NCBI GenBank assembly: GCA_964515405.1
Contig: CAZERD010000001.1
Location: forward strand, 30,625 to 94,624
Source of the DNA: CAZERD01 sp964515405
GTDB taxonomy: Bacteria > Campylobacterota_A > Desulfurellia > Desulfurellales > CAZERD01
Direction of reading: 5' to 3'
Length of the DNA: 64,000 nt
Shown here piece after piece: positions 25,569 to 34,736 of this stretch. The notes beneath the pieces are model-generated. The model made no database searches. It was not told the origin of the DNA and worked only from the letters and a program-made list of their open reading frames with translations. Both the position numbers and the translations under genes were made by a program. The first letter of the stretch is position 1. Each line of letters opens with the position of its first letter.

Positions 25569-26854
25569 TTTACGTCTTTCTTTTTATCCTCAAGGTTGAA
25601 TACTCTTTTAAGGAGCTCTATGTACAGGTCTCCCTCTGGATGGTCTATGAACTCTCTAATATTCATTGTTGGGTCGTGCAGAATCTTTTTTACTATGGCG
25701 TTTGTCATCTTATCAACATCATTTGCACATTTGTCATCCAGCTCTTTGTGTTTTCTCAGGAATCTTTTTACTTCGAGTTTCCTTGTTCTATCAGCCATTT
25801 CTCTTATTTTTGCGATCACGTTGTTGTAGTCCATTGACTCCACGTATGATATGTAGCTCTCCAGCTCGGCTTCTATTATGCTCTCCGCTGTTTCTAGTTG
25901 TTTGCCCCTCATTAGTTTTGTGTTTTCTATTATGTTTTTCAGGTCATCCAGATATATTAGCGTGATGTTTTCCATTTCTCCCACTGTTTCGTCTACATCC
26001 CTGGGTATGGCTGTGTCTATTATTAGGAGCTTTCCTCTCTTTTTGGAAAATGTTTCAGGTAACAATATGGGCTTCTCCGAGGAGGTGGAAGTGAATATTA
26101 TATCGACGCTGTTGACGTGATTTGCTATATCATTTAAAGGGATTATTTTTGCTCCGTATTTCTTTGACAGTTCTCTGGCATTCTCAATGGTTCTATTGGC
26201 TATATGGGTTATCCTAACGCCGCTTGAAGAGAAGTGCTCCGCTGCAAGCCTACTCATTCCTCCTACGCCAACAAGCATCATTCGTTTTGATCGTATATTT
26301 GTCGTGTTTTTGGCTTTTATAAGGGCTGCATATGCTATGCTCACAGCCCCTTTTCCTATGTTTGTTCGGCTTCTTATGAGCTTGGCGACATGAAATGCTC
26401 TCCTCATTATTCTGTTAAGCACGGCTCCGCTTGCCATGAAATCCACTGACCACCTGTAGGATTCCTTTATCTGACCCAGTATTTGCGGTTCTCCTACGAC
26501 CATTGAGTCGAGTCCTGATGCAACCCTGAATATGTGTTTGACTACGTCAAGGTCTTTTTTTACGTACAGGTATCCTTTGAGTTCCCCTATGGGTATTCCT
26601 GAATGTTCACTGAGATACTCTATTATGTCTGGGATTACGTCGCTTGATGAAACTGTTATGATTTCTGTTCTGTTGCATGTTGAAACGATCATAACTTCGC
26701 GTATGCTTGGTATGGATTTTACCTCCTTGAGGTATATGTCAAGATTATCGGTGGGGAAGGCACATTTTTCACGGATGGTAATAGGTGAATAGTTGTGGTT
26801 CGTTCCTATTAATGAAAGGATCCCGCTTTCTTTACTTCTCTCTTTCAACGGCAT
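25544..26854 (-). CDS. hemA: Glutamyl-tRNA reductase
   Basis: 436 residues from the ATG at 26854; further upstream the frame only shadows the polyprenyl synthase. The family usually begins 10-15 residues later (LSLIGTNHNYSPI), so a nearby non-ATG start such as TTG is possible. STCNRTEI holds the catalytic cysteine. GLDSMVVGEPQILGQIK and the NADPH site MMLVGVGGMSRLAAEHF are clear. It commits glutamate to tetrapyrroles by the C5 route. It overlaps the polyprenyl synthase by about 23 bases. Confidence 0.95.
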   Translation of the reverse strand: MPLKERSKESGILSLIGTNHNYSPITIREKCAFPTDNLDIYLKEVKSIPSIREVMIVSTCNRTEIITVSSSDVIPDIIEYLSEHSGIPIGELKGYLYVKKDLDVVKHIFRVASGLDSMVVGEPQILGQIKESYRWSVDFMASGAVLNRIMRRAFHVAKLIRSRTNIGKGAVSIAYAALIKAKNTTNIRSKRMMLVGVGGMSRLAAEHFSSSGVRITHIANRTIENARELSKKYGAKIIPLNDIANHVNSVDIIFTSTSSEKPILLPETFSKKRGKLLIIDTAIPRDVDETVGEMENITLIYLDDLKNIIENTKLMRGKQLETAESIIEAELESYISYVESMDYNNVIAKIREMADRTRKLEVKRFLRKHKELDDKCANDVDKMTNAIVKKILHDPTMNIREFIDHPEGDLYIELLKRVFNLEDKKKDVKCFFSENP

Positions 26855-27785
26855 AGTCGCACATTGCCATGAGGTAATTTTTGTACTGTGAATCATCCAG
26901 GAGCTTTATGGTTTCTTTTGCCTTCTCTGAGTATTTCTTTGCCATGTTCAATGCTTCCTTTAGCCCCGATTCCCTTACCCCGTCGTGTATTGAATTCAGC
27001 AACCCCCCATCCCCTGTTTTGAAGTACTCTACTATATCCCTTCTGAGAGAGATGTGTTTTCTTATAGCGTAGAGGGTAGGAAGGGTTAATTTTCCCTCTT
27101 TGAGATCATGTTCTGAATCTTTCCCCATTGTTTTTGTTTGTTCAAAGTCCAAGCAATCGTCCCTTATCTGGAATGCCATTCCCAAGTTTTTCCCGAATTC
27201 CCCAAAGATTCTTTGATAATTCTGGGTTGACAACATTGAGCCCACCACTGCACTTGATTCAATAAGCACCGCGGTTTTTTTATATATTATGTTCAGATAT
27301 TTATCAACAGATATATTCGGGTTGAAAGCGTGTTCTATTTCCTCTGTTTCCCCTTCAGATAACAGGTAAGCCGCTCTTGATATATTTTTTGCGATGGTTA
27401 TATCAAATTCTAGTACCATATTAAAAGCCAAGGAGTAAAGATAGTCTCCACTGAGTATAGTTGGGTTGATTCCGTACACGGTGTGAGCTGTATCTTTATT
27501 CCTTCTCTTTGTGGCTTCGTCTATTACATCGTCGTGTAACAAACTTGCTGTGTGTATCAACTCCACTATGCATCCAAGCTTCAAAGCCTTTTCTATGTTT
27601 GTACTTTCATTCAGAGAGAGAGCGGAGTATAGAACTATCAGCGGTCTAAGCCTTTTGCCTCCTTTTATTATCTGTTCATAGACTCCTTTTATTAGATTGC
27701 TGTTGGTTATAACTATTGTTGCAAGCATGTTGTCTATTAAAGGTATATCTATGGAAGCTCTTTGTTTAAGGAGTTCAATCATCAC
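26832..27785 (-). CDS. Trans-polyprenyl diphosphate synthase
   Basis: 317 residues. GGKRLRPLIVL, the first aspartate-rich motif LLHDDVIDEA and the second motif FQIRDDCLDF define the family. It makes a long-chain prenyl diphosphate, probably the side chain of a respiratory quinone (IspB/HepT type), though chain length cannot be read reliably. It overlaps the end of gyrA by 11 bases. Confidence 0.95.
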   Translation of the reverse strand: MMIELLKQRASIDIPLIDNMLATIVITNSNLIKGVYEQIIKGGKRLRPLIVLYSALSLNESTNIEKALKLGCIVELIHTASLLHDDVIDEATKRRNKDTAHTVYGINPTILSGDYLYSLAFNMVLEFDITIAKNISRAAYLLSEGETEEIEHAFNPNISVDKYLNIIYKKTAVLIESSAVVGSMLSTQNYQRIFGEFGKNLGMAFQIRDDCLDFEQTKTMGKDSEHDLKEGKLTLPTLYAIRKHISLRRDIVEYFKTGDGGLLNSIHDGVRESGLKEALNMAKKYSEKAKETIKLLDDSQYKNYLMAMCDYAVEREK

Positions 27786-30207
27786 TTGTTTCTACCCTTG
27801 AGAGTCCAACGACTTCGTCTCCATCTGAAAGCTCCATGAGTTTTATTCCATACGCCATTCTTCCCATAACTCTCAGCGTTTCTGATTTAATTCTTATGAG
27901 TTTACCCTTTCTTGTGATGAGGAAGATATCATCCTCAGGGGTGACTATGGAGCTTGCCACCACATAGTTGCCCTCTTTCAATTTCATACCTATTACACCT
28001 CTTCCTCCTCTCTTTATAAGTCTGATGTCGGATGTGTTTATGAGTTTGCCTATTCCCATTGCTGTTACTATTAGCACTCTGGAGTTTTCTTCACCCCCAA
28101 ATCTATCTGCTGATACAACTATGTCGGTGTTGGTCAGTTTTATGCCCCTCACGCCTGAGGCAGTTCTGCCCATCAATCTTACGTCGGAAACCTTGAATCT
28201 TATAACCATTCCGTGTTTTGTCGTCAGTATGATGTTATCTTTCTCCGCTGTTTCAAGCACCCTTATCAGCGAGTCGTCTTCTGAGAGTGTGATGGCTATC
28301 TTCCCAGCTGAGGTAATGTTTGAAAACTCTGTCTTGTTACATCTCTTTACTATGCCATTTGAAGTGACAAAAAATAGATTCCCTCTTGCTTTCATGGGTA
28401 GGATTGTTTTAACAAATTCGCCGGGTTTGAGGTTTAGTAGGTTAACTATGGGTTTTCCTTTGGCTGTGGGTTGAAGTTTCGGTATTTCGTAGGTTTTTAT
28501 TTTGTACACCCTGCCGGAATTTGTAAAGCATAGTAGGTCGTCTGTGCTTTCTGCTACAAAGACGTCCGATATGCTATCCCCGTCCGCAAAAGTGGATACG
28601 AGTCTCCCTTTTCCGCCCTTATTCTGAGTGGAGTAGTTGCCAGCCGTAATAGTTTTTATATACCCTCTTCTTGAGAAGACGACAACGAGATTCTCAATCT
28701 TTATCATGTCCTCAATGTCTATTTTTTCTTCCTCTTCTTTTATCTCTGTTTTTCTTGAGTCTCCGTAGATTTTCTTGATTTCCGTGAGCTCTTTTTCTAT
28801 TGTGAATTTCATTGCTTCTTTATTTGATAGTATTGTTTCGTATTGTTGTATGTCTTTGTTTAGTTGTTTGTATTCCTCAAGTAGCTTTTTTCTCTCAAGG
28901 CCTACCAGACGGGAGAGTTTCATGTCCAGTATTGCTTGGGCCTGACGGTCAGATAACGTGAATCTTTCCTTGAGTTTGTTTCTGGCTTCCTGGGTGTTTT
29001 TGGAAGATTTTATTATGTTTACCACTTCGTCTATGTATTCCAGCGCCCTCATCAAGCCTTCAAGCACATGTGCCCTATCTCTGGCCTTGTTTAGTAAGAA
29101 TGTGGTTTTCCTCTTTAGTATGTTTATCCTGTGCTTTACAAAGATTCCTATTAGTTCCTTTATATTGAGTACGCGGGGTACATTATCTTCAAGCGCTAGC
29201 ATGTTTATGCCGAAAGTTATCTGCATGTTTGTATATTTATACAGGTTATTGAGCACAACATTTGCTTGTTCGTCTTTTTTTAGCTCGATAACTATTCTGA
29301 CACCCTCCTTGCTTGATTCATCTCTAATGTCTGTTATGCCTTCTATTTTCTTGTTCTTCACGAGTTCGGATATGGATTGTATAAGCAGTGATTTGTTGAC
29401 TTGGTAGGGTATTTCGTACACAATTATAGATTCTTTATTCTTATTTCTTTCTATTTTAGCTTTGGATCTTATTTTTACCCTACCCAGTCCGTGCTTGTAG
29501 GCTTCTACTATGCTGTTTCTGTCAAAACATATACCACCTGTTGGAAAGTCTGGTCCTGTTATTATGTTCATAAGTTCATCAATTGTGATTTCTCCTTCGC
29601 TTTTTAGGTAGGCGAGAGAAGCATCTATTATTTCGTTGAGGTTATGTGGTGGTATGTTTGTTGCGAATCCGACAGCTATTCCGCTTGAGCCGTTTATTAA
29701 CAGATTGGGTATATAAGAAGGGAGTACTGAGGGCTCTTTGAGGGATTCATCGTAGTTTGGGACAAAATCTACAGTGTTTTTGTCAAGATCCCTAAGCATC
29801 TCTTCGGCTACCTTTGATAATCTTGCCTCTGTATATCTCATAGCTGCTGGTGAGTCCCCGTCAAGGGAGCCGAAGTTACCCTGTCCATCCACGAGGGGAT
29901 ACCTCATTGAGAAATCTTGGGCCATTCTCACGAGGGCATCGTAAACGGCTGAATCTCCGTGTGGATGGTATTTACCCACCACATCCCCAACTACTCGGGC
30001 ACATTTTTTATAGGGTCTGTTATGTTCCAAGTTGAGTTCTTTCATAGCGTAGAGTATCCTTCTGTGAACGGGTTTGAGTCCATCTCTGGCATCAGGTATA
30101 GCCCTTCCAACGATTACACTCATGGAATAGTCAAGGTAAGACTGTTTCATGCTGGATTCTATATCGACTTCAACAATATTTTTGTTCGAAAACAACATTT
30201 CCTCCAT
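27775..30207 (-). CDS. gyrA: DNA gyrase subunit A
   Basis: 810 residues. SYLDYSMSVIVGRAIPDARDGLKPV, the quinolone region GKYHPHGDSAVYDALVRMAQ and the catalytic tyrosine in RYTEARLSK mark the breakage-reunion domain. Six beta-propeller repeats follow, including a GyrA-box-like QNKGGKGR. Together with GyrB it supercoils DNA. It follows gyrB after 8 bases. Confidence 0.98.
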   Translation of the reverse strand: MEEMLFSNKNIVEVDIESSMKQSYLDYSMSVIVGRAIPDARDGLKPVHRRILYAMKELNLEHNRPYKKCARVVGDVVGKYHPHGDSAVYDALVRMAQDFSMRYPLVDGQGNFGSLDGDSPAAMRYTEARLSKVAEEMLRDLDKNTVDFVPNYDESLKEPSVLPSYIPNLLINGSSGIAVGFATNIPPHNLNEIIDASLAYLKSEGEITIDELMNIITGPDFPTGGICFDRNSIVEAYKHGLGRVKIRSKAKIERNKNKESIIVYEIPYQVNKSLLIQSISELVKNKKIEGITDIRDESSKEGVRIVIELKKDEQANVVLNNLYKYTNMQITFGINMLALEDNVPRVLNIKELIGIFVKHRINILKRKTTFLLNKARDRAHVLEGLMRALEYIDEVVNIIKSSKNTQEARNKLKERFTLSDRQAQAILDMKLSRLVGLERKKLLEEYKQLNKDIQQYETILSNKEAMKFTIEKELTEIKKIYGDSRKTEIKEEEEKIDIEDMIKIENLVVVFSRRGYIKTITAGNYSTQNKGGKGRLVSTFADGDSISDVFVAESTDDLLCFTNSGRVYKIKTYEIPKLQPTAKGKPIVNLLNLKPGEFVKTILPMKARGNLFFVTSNGIVKRCNKTEFSNITSAGKIAITLSEDDSLIRVLETAEKDNIILTTKHGMVIRFKVSDVRLMGRTASGVRGIKLTNTDIVVSADRFGGEENSRVLIVTAMGIGKLINTSDIRLIKRGGRGVIGMKLKEGNYVVASSIVTPEDDIFLITRKGKLIRIKSETLRVMGRMAYGIKLMELSDGDEVVGLSRVETSDD

Positions 30208-30215
30208 ACTCCACC

Positions 30216-32570
30216 TTATATGTCGAGGTTTTTAACGAATTTAGCGTTTTCTTCTATAAATTTTTTTCTTAACTCCACTTTTGAGCCCATGAGCATGTTG
30301 AACACTTCGTTTGCCTTTTCTGCATCGTCTATTGTTATCTTGAGCAGGGTTCTCTTTTGTGGATCCATTGTGGTTTCCCATAATTGTTCTGGATTCATCT
30401 CTCCGAGTCCTTTGTATCTTTGGATCTCTATGTTTTTGCGTGCTTTGTTTTCTATGAAGTTTATCATTTCTCTTGCTGTTTTGAATCTGTGTGTGTCTGT
30501 TCCATCCTTGGCTTCGTAGGGGGGTAACCCTAGCCTGTTCCTCGTGGGTGTATATTTGACAAGCATTTCAAACTCATGGGAGCTGAAGAGACTGTTGTCT
30601 ATGAATATCTCCTTTTTTTCGTTGTCCGCCACGTAGCTGATAAATAGGGAATCTTCCCTTGTTTGTATTTCCTCTATGAGAAGGGAGGAGTTAGCTTTGA
30701 GACACTTGTTTATGTTCTCTATGGAGTATGGGAGTTCATCAAATCTTAGGTTTAAAAGGCCAAGGCATCTTATCAGCTCACCGTTGGGATATTTTGAAGT
30801 GAGTTTCTCTACCATCATTTCATAGATTAGGAGTTTGTTGATTATGCCCTTGAGTTCATTGCCGCTGATGTACTTCCCATCGACCTTTACCCAGAGGTTC
30901 TCAATTCCCCTGTTTATGAGGAATTCTTTCATAGCTTTATCGTCTTTTATGTATATGTTTTTATTTCCCATTTTTACCCTGTACAGTGGAGGCTGTGCTA
31001 TGTAAACGTAATTGTTTTCTATTAGTTCCCTGAAGTATCTGAAGAAGAGGGTAAGTAATAAGGTTTGTATATGACTTCCATCCACGTCAGCATCAGTCAT
31101 TATTATTATCTTGTGGTATCTGACATCGTCTATCTTGAAGTTGTCCAAGACTCCAGCTCCAATAGCTGTAACGATATTCTTTATTTCTTCGGAGGATAAT
31201 ATTTTGGATGGGTTGGACTTCTCTATATTTAGGATCTTTCCCTTTAGTGGTAGGATAGCTTGGAATCTTCTATCGCGGGCCTGTTTAGCACTTCCACCAG
31301 CGGAATCGCCTTCAACTATAAACAACTCGGACTTGGAAGGGTCTCTTTCTTGGCAGTCTGCGAGCTTTCCTGGTAATCCTTTGCTCTCAAATGGTGTTTT
31401 TCTTCTCACCAGGTCTCTTGCTTTGCGTGCGGCTTCTCTTGCGTGATAAGATCTTATTGATTTTTCCACGATTATCTTGGCTATTTGAGGGTGTTCTTCA
31501 AAGTACTCCATCAGGCGTTCGTATAGTACGGTCTGTATAATATTTCCTACCTCTGAATTGACAAGTTTTGTTTTGGTTTGCCCCTCAAATTGGGGGTTAG
31601 AGAGAGTTACCGATAGGATAGCTATAATTCCTTCCCTTATGTCGTCTCCCGATACAGAGATATCCTGCTTTGACATGTTGTTTTTCTTCATGTATGTGTT
31701 CACAACTTTGGTTAGAATTGTTTTAAAGCTGCTTAGGTGGATTCCCCCTTCGATGGTGTTTATAGAATTTGCAAAGGTAAGTATGTTTGAGGAATAGCTA
31801 TCGACGTACGCGATGGCGAGTTCTACAGTGGTGTTACCACTCCTTATGTTGAAATAGATGGGTTTGTCAAAGAGTTTTTTCTTTGATTTTGACAGGAATT
31901 CAATGAATGATATTAGCCCTTCTTCATAGTAATAATTATCTTGTTTTCCCGTTCTTCTGTCCACGAGGTTGATTTTTATTCCTCTGTTTAGAAAGGCCAA
32001 TTCTCTGAATCTTTTTGACAATATTTCATATGAGAAATCCGTTGTTTCAAAGATTTCTCTGTCCGGGAGGAATGTGATTGTTGTACCCGTTTCCTCTGTT
32101 TCTCCCGTTATCCTAAGATCTGTGAGCGGTTTTCCCTTTGAAAACTCTTGTTCGTATATTTTTGAGTGTCTTTTTATTTGAAGGAGTAAACTTTCTGAGA
32201 GTGCGTTTACCACGCTTATGCCTACCCCGTGGAGGCCACCGGAGACTTTGTAGCTTTTTCCGTCAAATTTACCCCCTGCGTGAAGTGTAGTTAGTACAAG
32301 GGTTGCTGCTGGTATACCTTCTGTTGGGTGGATATCAACGGGGATCCCTCTCCCATTGTCTGACACTGTGACGGAATTATCTTCGTTTATGAATATGTCT
32401 ATTCTGTCACAGTATCCTGCCATGGCTTCGTCTATGGAGTTATCAACGACCTCATAAACAAGGTGGTGCAATCCTTCGATTGAGGTGGAGCCTATGTACA
32501 TGGATGGTCTCTTTCTAACTCCTTCAAGCCCTTTAAGTATCTTTATGTTTCGAGCTGTGTATTCGTTCAA
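30216..32570 (-). CDS. gyrB: DNA gyrase subunit B
   Basis: 784 residues. The GHKL ATPase domain (VRKRPSMYIGST, VVDNSIDEAMAG, SDNGRGIPVD, GGLHGVGISVVNALS) and the TOPRIM motifs (IVEGDSAGGSAKQ, IIMTDADVDGSHI) are complete. The tail IQRYKGLGEMNPEQLWETTMD is typical. It overlaps recF by 4 bases. Confidence 0.98.
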   Translation of the reverse strand: MNEYTARNIKILKGLEGVRKRPSMYIGSTSIEGLHHLVYEVVDNSIDEAMAGYCDRIDIFINEDNSVTVSDNGRGIPVDIHPTEGIPAATLVLTTLHAGGKFDGKSYKVSGGLHGVGISVVNALSESLLLQIKRHSKIYEQEFSKGKPLTDLRITGETEETGTTITFLPDREIFETTDFSYEILSKRFRELAFLNRGIKINLVDRRTGKQDNYYYEEGLISFIEFLSKSKKKLFDKPIYFNIRSGNTTVELAIAYVDSYSSNILTFANSINTIEGGIHLSSFKTILTKVVNTYMKKNNMSKQDISVSGDDIREGIIAILSVTLSNPQFEGQTKTKLVNSEVGNIIQTVLYERLMEYFEEHPQIAKIIVEKSIRSYHAREAARKARDLVRRKTPFESKGLPGKLADCQERDPSKSELFIVEGDSAGGSAKQARDRRFQAILPLKGKILNIEKSNPSKILSSEEIKNIVTAIGAGVLDNFKIDDVRYHKIIIMTDADVDGSHIQTLLLTLFFRYFRELIENNYVYIAQPPLYRVKMGNKNIYIKDDKAMKEFLINRGIENLWVKVDGKYISGNELKGIINKLLIYEMMVEKLTSKYPNGELIRCLGLLNLRFDELPYSIENINKCLKANSSLLIEEIQTREDSLFISYVADNEKKEIFIDNSLFSSHEFEMLVKYTPTRNRLGLPPYEAKDGTDTHRFKTAREMINFIENKARKNIEIQRYKGLGEMNPEQLWETTMDPQKRTLLKITIDDAEKANEVFNMLMGSKVELRKKFIEENAKFVKNLDI

Positions 32571-33568
32571 TGTTTTCCCTCCAGTTTTATGATGGAACCA
32601 TTGCTGGGTTCATACTCAAGAGAGGTGATAAAAACCTGTGTATTGAGACTTTCAATGATACCCAGCATTCTTCTTTTGAGGTTACTGTCCAGGTCACCCT
32701 CAAGGTCATCAATAAGAACGACAGGTTTTGATGATCCATAGTTTTCTATTATAGCATTAATTATGGAAAACAAAACAGCTTTTTTCTCTCCAAGAGAGGC
32801 AAATTCGTGAACATTGTGCTCGTTGAGCCTAACTGAGAGATGATCTCTGTTTAGGGTGGCAAGTATTCTCCTTTGTTCCATTTCCCTCTCCAATATCTCT
32901 TTGGTTATGCTGTTTATATGGTATTTTAGACTTGCCTTTTTTGATAACAACTGGGTGGATATTTTTTCTAGACTGCTGTTTATCTCTACTGCAGATGCTT
33001 CCCTCTTTCTGGAGATTTTTTCCATTAGTGCTATCAGTTCCTCGTTCTTTATGGTTAACAGTTTTCTATCTATTTTATACGTCTTAAGTATGGCCCTTTT
33101 TTGTTTTAAAACTCTGTGATAGGATATGATGTAATCCATAATACTTTTGTCGTGGATAAAACTGTTCTGATCCAGGAGAGAAAAAAGGTATCTTTTTCTA
33201 TCAAACTCCACGAAGGTTCTAAATGAAAATATTACGGATGGAAACTTCTCTTTGAACTGCTTTATGGTGCTGGGTTTGGCGTTTATCTTTGCTGTCTTTC
33301 TGGACCCTTTTATTTCTACATGTGTAATGTTTGTTTCTTTGTTTTTTTTCACTCGTGAGCTTACGATAATGCTTTTATCCTGCTGATTCGGGAGATGTTT
33401 TAGCTTCTTTAAGAATGGATGTGCATTGATGGAAAGATAGACAGCTTCAATTAGATTTGTTTTTCCAGAACCATTAGGACCTTTTATAACATTAAAGCTT
33501 CCAAACCTGAATTCTGCGATGTGGTAGTTCTTAAAATTCTTTATGATGGTGCTCTCTACAAATGTCAT
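32567..33568 (-). CDS. recF: DNA replication and repair protein RecF-like ATPase
   Basis: 333 residues, slightly short for RecF. Walker A KGPNGSGKTNLIEAVY (about 30-45), a long coiled middle region and a C-terminal LIDDLEGDLD Walker-B-like block are visible. RecF loads RecA at gaps. Position between dnaN and gyrB is the classical one and supports the name. The signature and D-loop part is divergent from well-studied RecF. It overlaps dnaN by 4 bases. Confidence 0.88.
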   Translation of the reverse strand: MTFVESTIIKNFKNYHIAEFRFGSFNVIKGPNGSGKTNLIEAVYLSINAHPFLKKLKHLPNQQDKSIIVSSRVKKNKETNITHVEIKGSRKTAKINAKPSTIKQFKEKFPSVIFSFRTFVEFDRKRYLFSLLDQNSFIHDKSIMDYIISYHRVLKQKRAILKTYKIDRKLLTIKNEELIALMEKISRKREASAVEINSSLEKISTQLLSKKASLKYHINSITKEILEREMEQRRILATLNRDHLSVRLNEHNVHEFASLGEKKAVLFSIINAIIENYGSSKPVVLIDDLEGDLDSNLKRRMLGIIESLNTQVFITSLEYEPSNGSIIKLEGKH

Positions 33569-34659
33569 CTCGTTATAGAGACTATGAGATATTTGTATTG
33601 AAATAGATCGTTTTCTGCTTCGAACATCAGGGGAGAGCTTTTATCTCTGTAGAATATTTTGACCGTCTCTGATGAGATATGTGTTAGGAAATCTATAGCA
33701 TACCTGCAGTCCAAGAGAAATTCTTCTCCATTTCCAGTGGATTCTGTTATATTTATTATGTCTGTAGCTTCTTCCCCTTCTGGACTTGTTGATATAAGTG
33801 TCAGTTGGTTTTTTTCTGTATCTATCCTGAAGGATGTTTCATTATTTTTGTATACCGTGAAGATCCTTTTTAAAGAGCTCAACAGTTCGTATTTGTTGAC
33901 GATTACCATGTTGTCTTCCTCTGATAACAGTATCTCCTTGTAATTTGGAAAGTTTCCTTCTATAGTCTTTATTCTAAATTCTGAGTATTCTGAACGGAGC
34001 ACTATGGAGTGTAATGTCCTGTAGAGTCCGGCGTTTGTCATATGTATTCTCGATACAAGCGAGGCTCCATCATATTCTATTATTTCTTTTAGGGTCTTGT
34101 CAGATTTTTGGGTTGTCGACACTGTGGCAAGTCTATATCTGTCGGTGGCCGTAGATGTTATTCTTTCCCCATCTAATTCTATCAGCAAACCCGTGTACTC
34201 CCGTGATATGTCGTTCTTGCTGGCTGCGTATATTGAGGATTTGACCGTTTGTTTTAGGGTGTTGAAATCTATCTTTGATATGAATTCCACTTCCTCTTCT
34301 TCCTCCTGTGGGTATATCTCTGGGTCTATTGTTTTATAAGAGGTTTTGAAGTTGGAGTTTTTAAGTATGATTAGCTTATCTTGAACGGAGATTTCTGTTA
34401 TTTCGTCCTCGAACTCTCTCAGTATAGAGCTTATTCGTTCTGGTGGCATTATAAATGCTGTTTCATCCATGCCGGTTTCCGTTTCAGCGTCTATTTTCTG
34501 TTTGGACGATACTAATCCGTTCGTTGAGTACACCGTTATGCTGGACGGAGAGAGTTTTATCAAACAGTTTGATAGTATATTGTTCTTGTCTTTGGAGGAA
34601 GTATACTCCGCTATTTGGAAAACATCCCTTAGTTTTTTGGTTTGGACTCTTATGGACAT
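33565..34659 (-). CDS. dnaN: DNA polymerase III beta sliding clamp
   Basis: 364 residues from the ATG at 34659, chosen because GGAGGTGAGA stands directly upstream; the ATG at 34671 lies inside that site. Recognisable blocks are LRDVFQIAEYTSSKDKNNIL, LLIELDGERITSTATDRYRLA and the C-terminal FLTHISSETVKIFY. It is the ring clamp that tethers polymerase III. No dnaA is beside it; instead a DUF505 gene lies upstream. Confidence 0.97.
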   Translation of the reverse strand: MSIRVQTKKLRDVFQIAEYTSSKDKNNILSNCLIKLSPSSITVYSTNGLVSSKQKIDAETETGMDETAFIMPPERISSILREFEDEITEISVQDKLIILKNSNFKTSYKTIDPEIYPQEEEEEVEFISKIDFNTLKQTVKSSIYAASKNDISREYTGLLIELDGERITSTATDRYRLATVSTTQKSDKTLKEIIEYDGASLVSRIHMTNAGLYRTLHSIVLRSEYSEFRIKTIEGNFPNYKEILLSEEDNMVIVNKYELLSSLKRIFTVYKNNETSFRIDTEKNQLTLISTSPEGEEATDIINITESTGNGEEFLLDCRYAIDFLTHISSETVKIFYRDKSSPLMFEAENDLFQYKYLIVSITR

Positions 34660-34694
34660 TCTCACCTCCATGCTGGGTGTTTAATACTCACTTT

Positions 34695-34723
34695 ATTATA
34701 TACAAATTTTTTCACATGTTGAA
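34695..34723 (-). promoter_or_regulatory. Candidate promoter of the dnaN operon
   Basis: On the minus strand a perfect TATAAT (34695-34700) lies about 36 bases before the dnaN ATG, with a weak TTCAAC box (34718-34723) 17 bases upstream. It falls in the short gap after the DUF505 gene. Confidence 0.4.
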
Positions 34724-34736
34724 GTGTTTCTTTCCC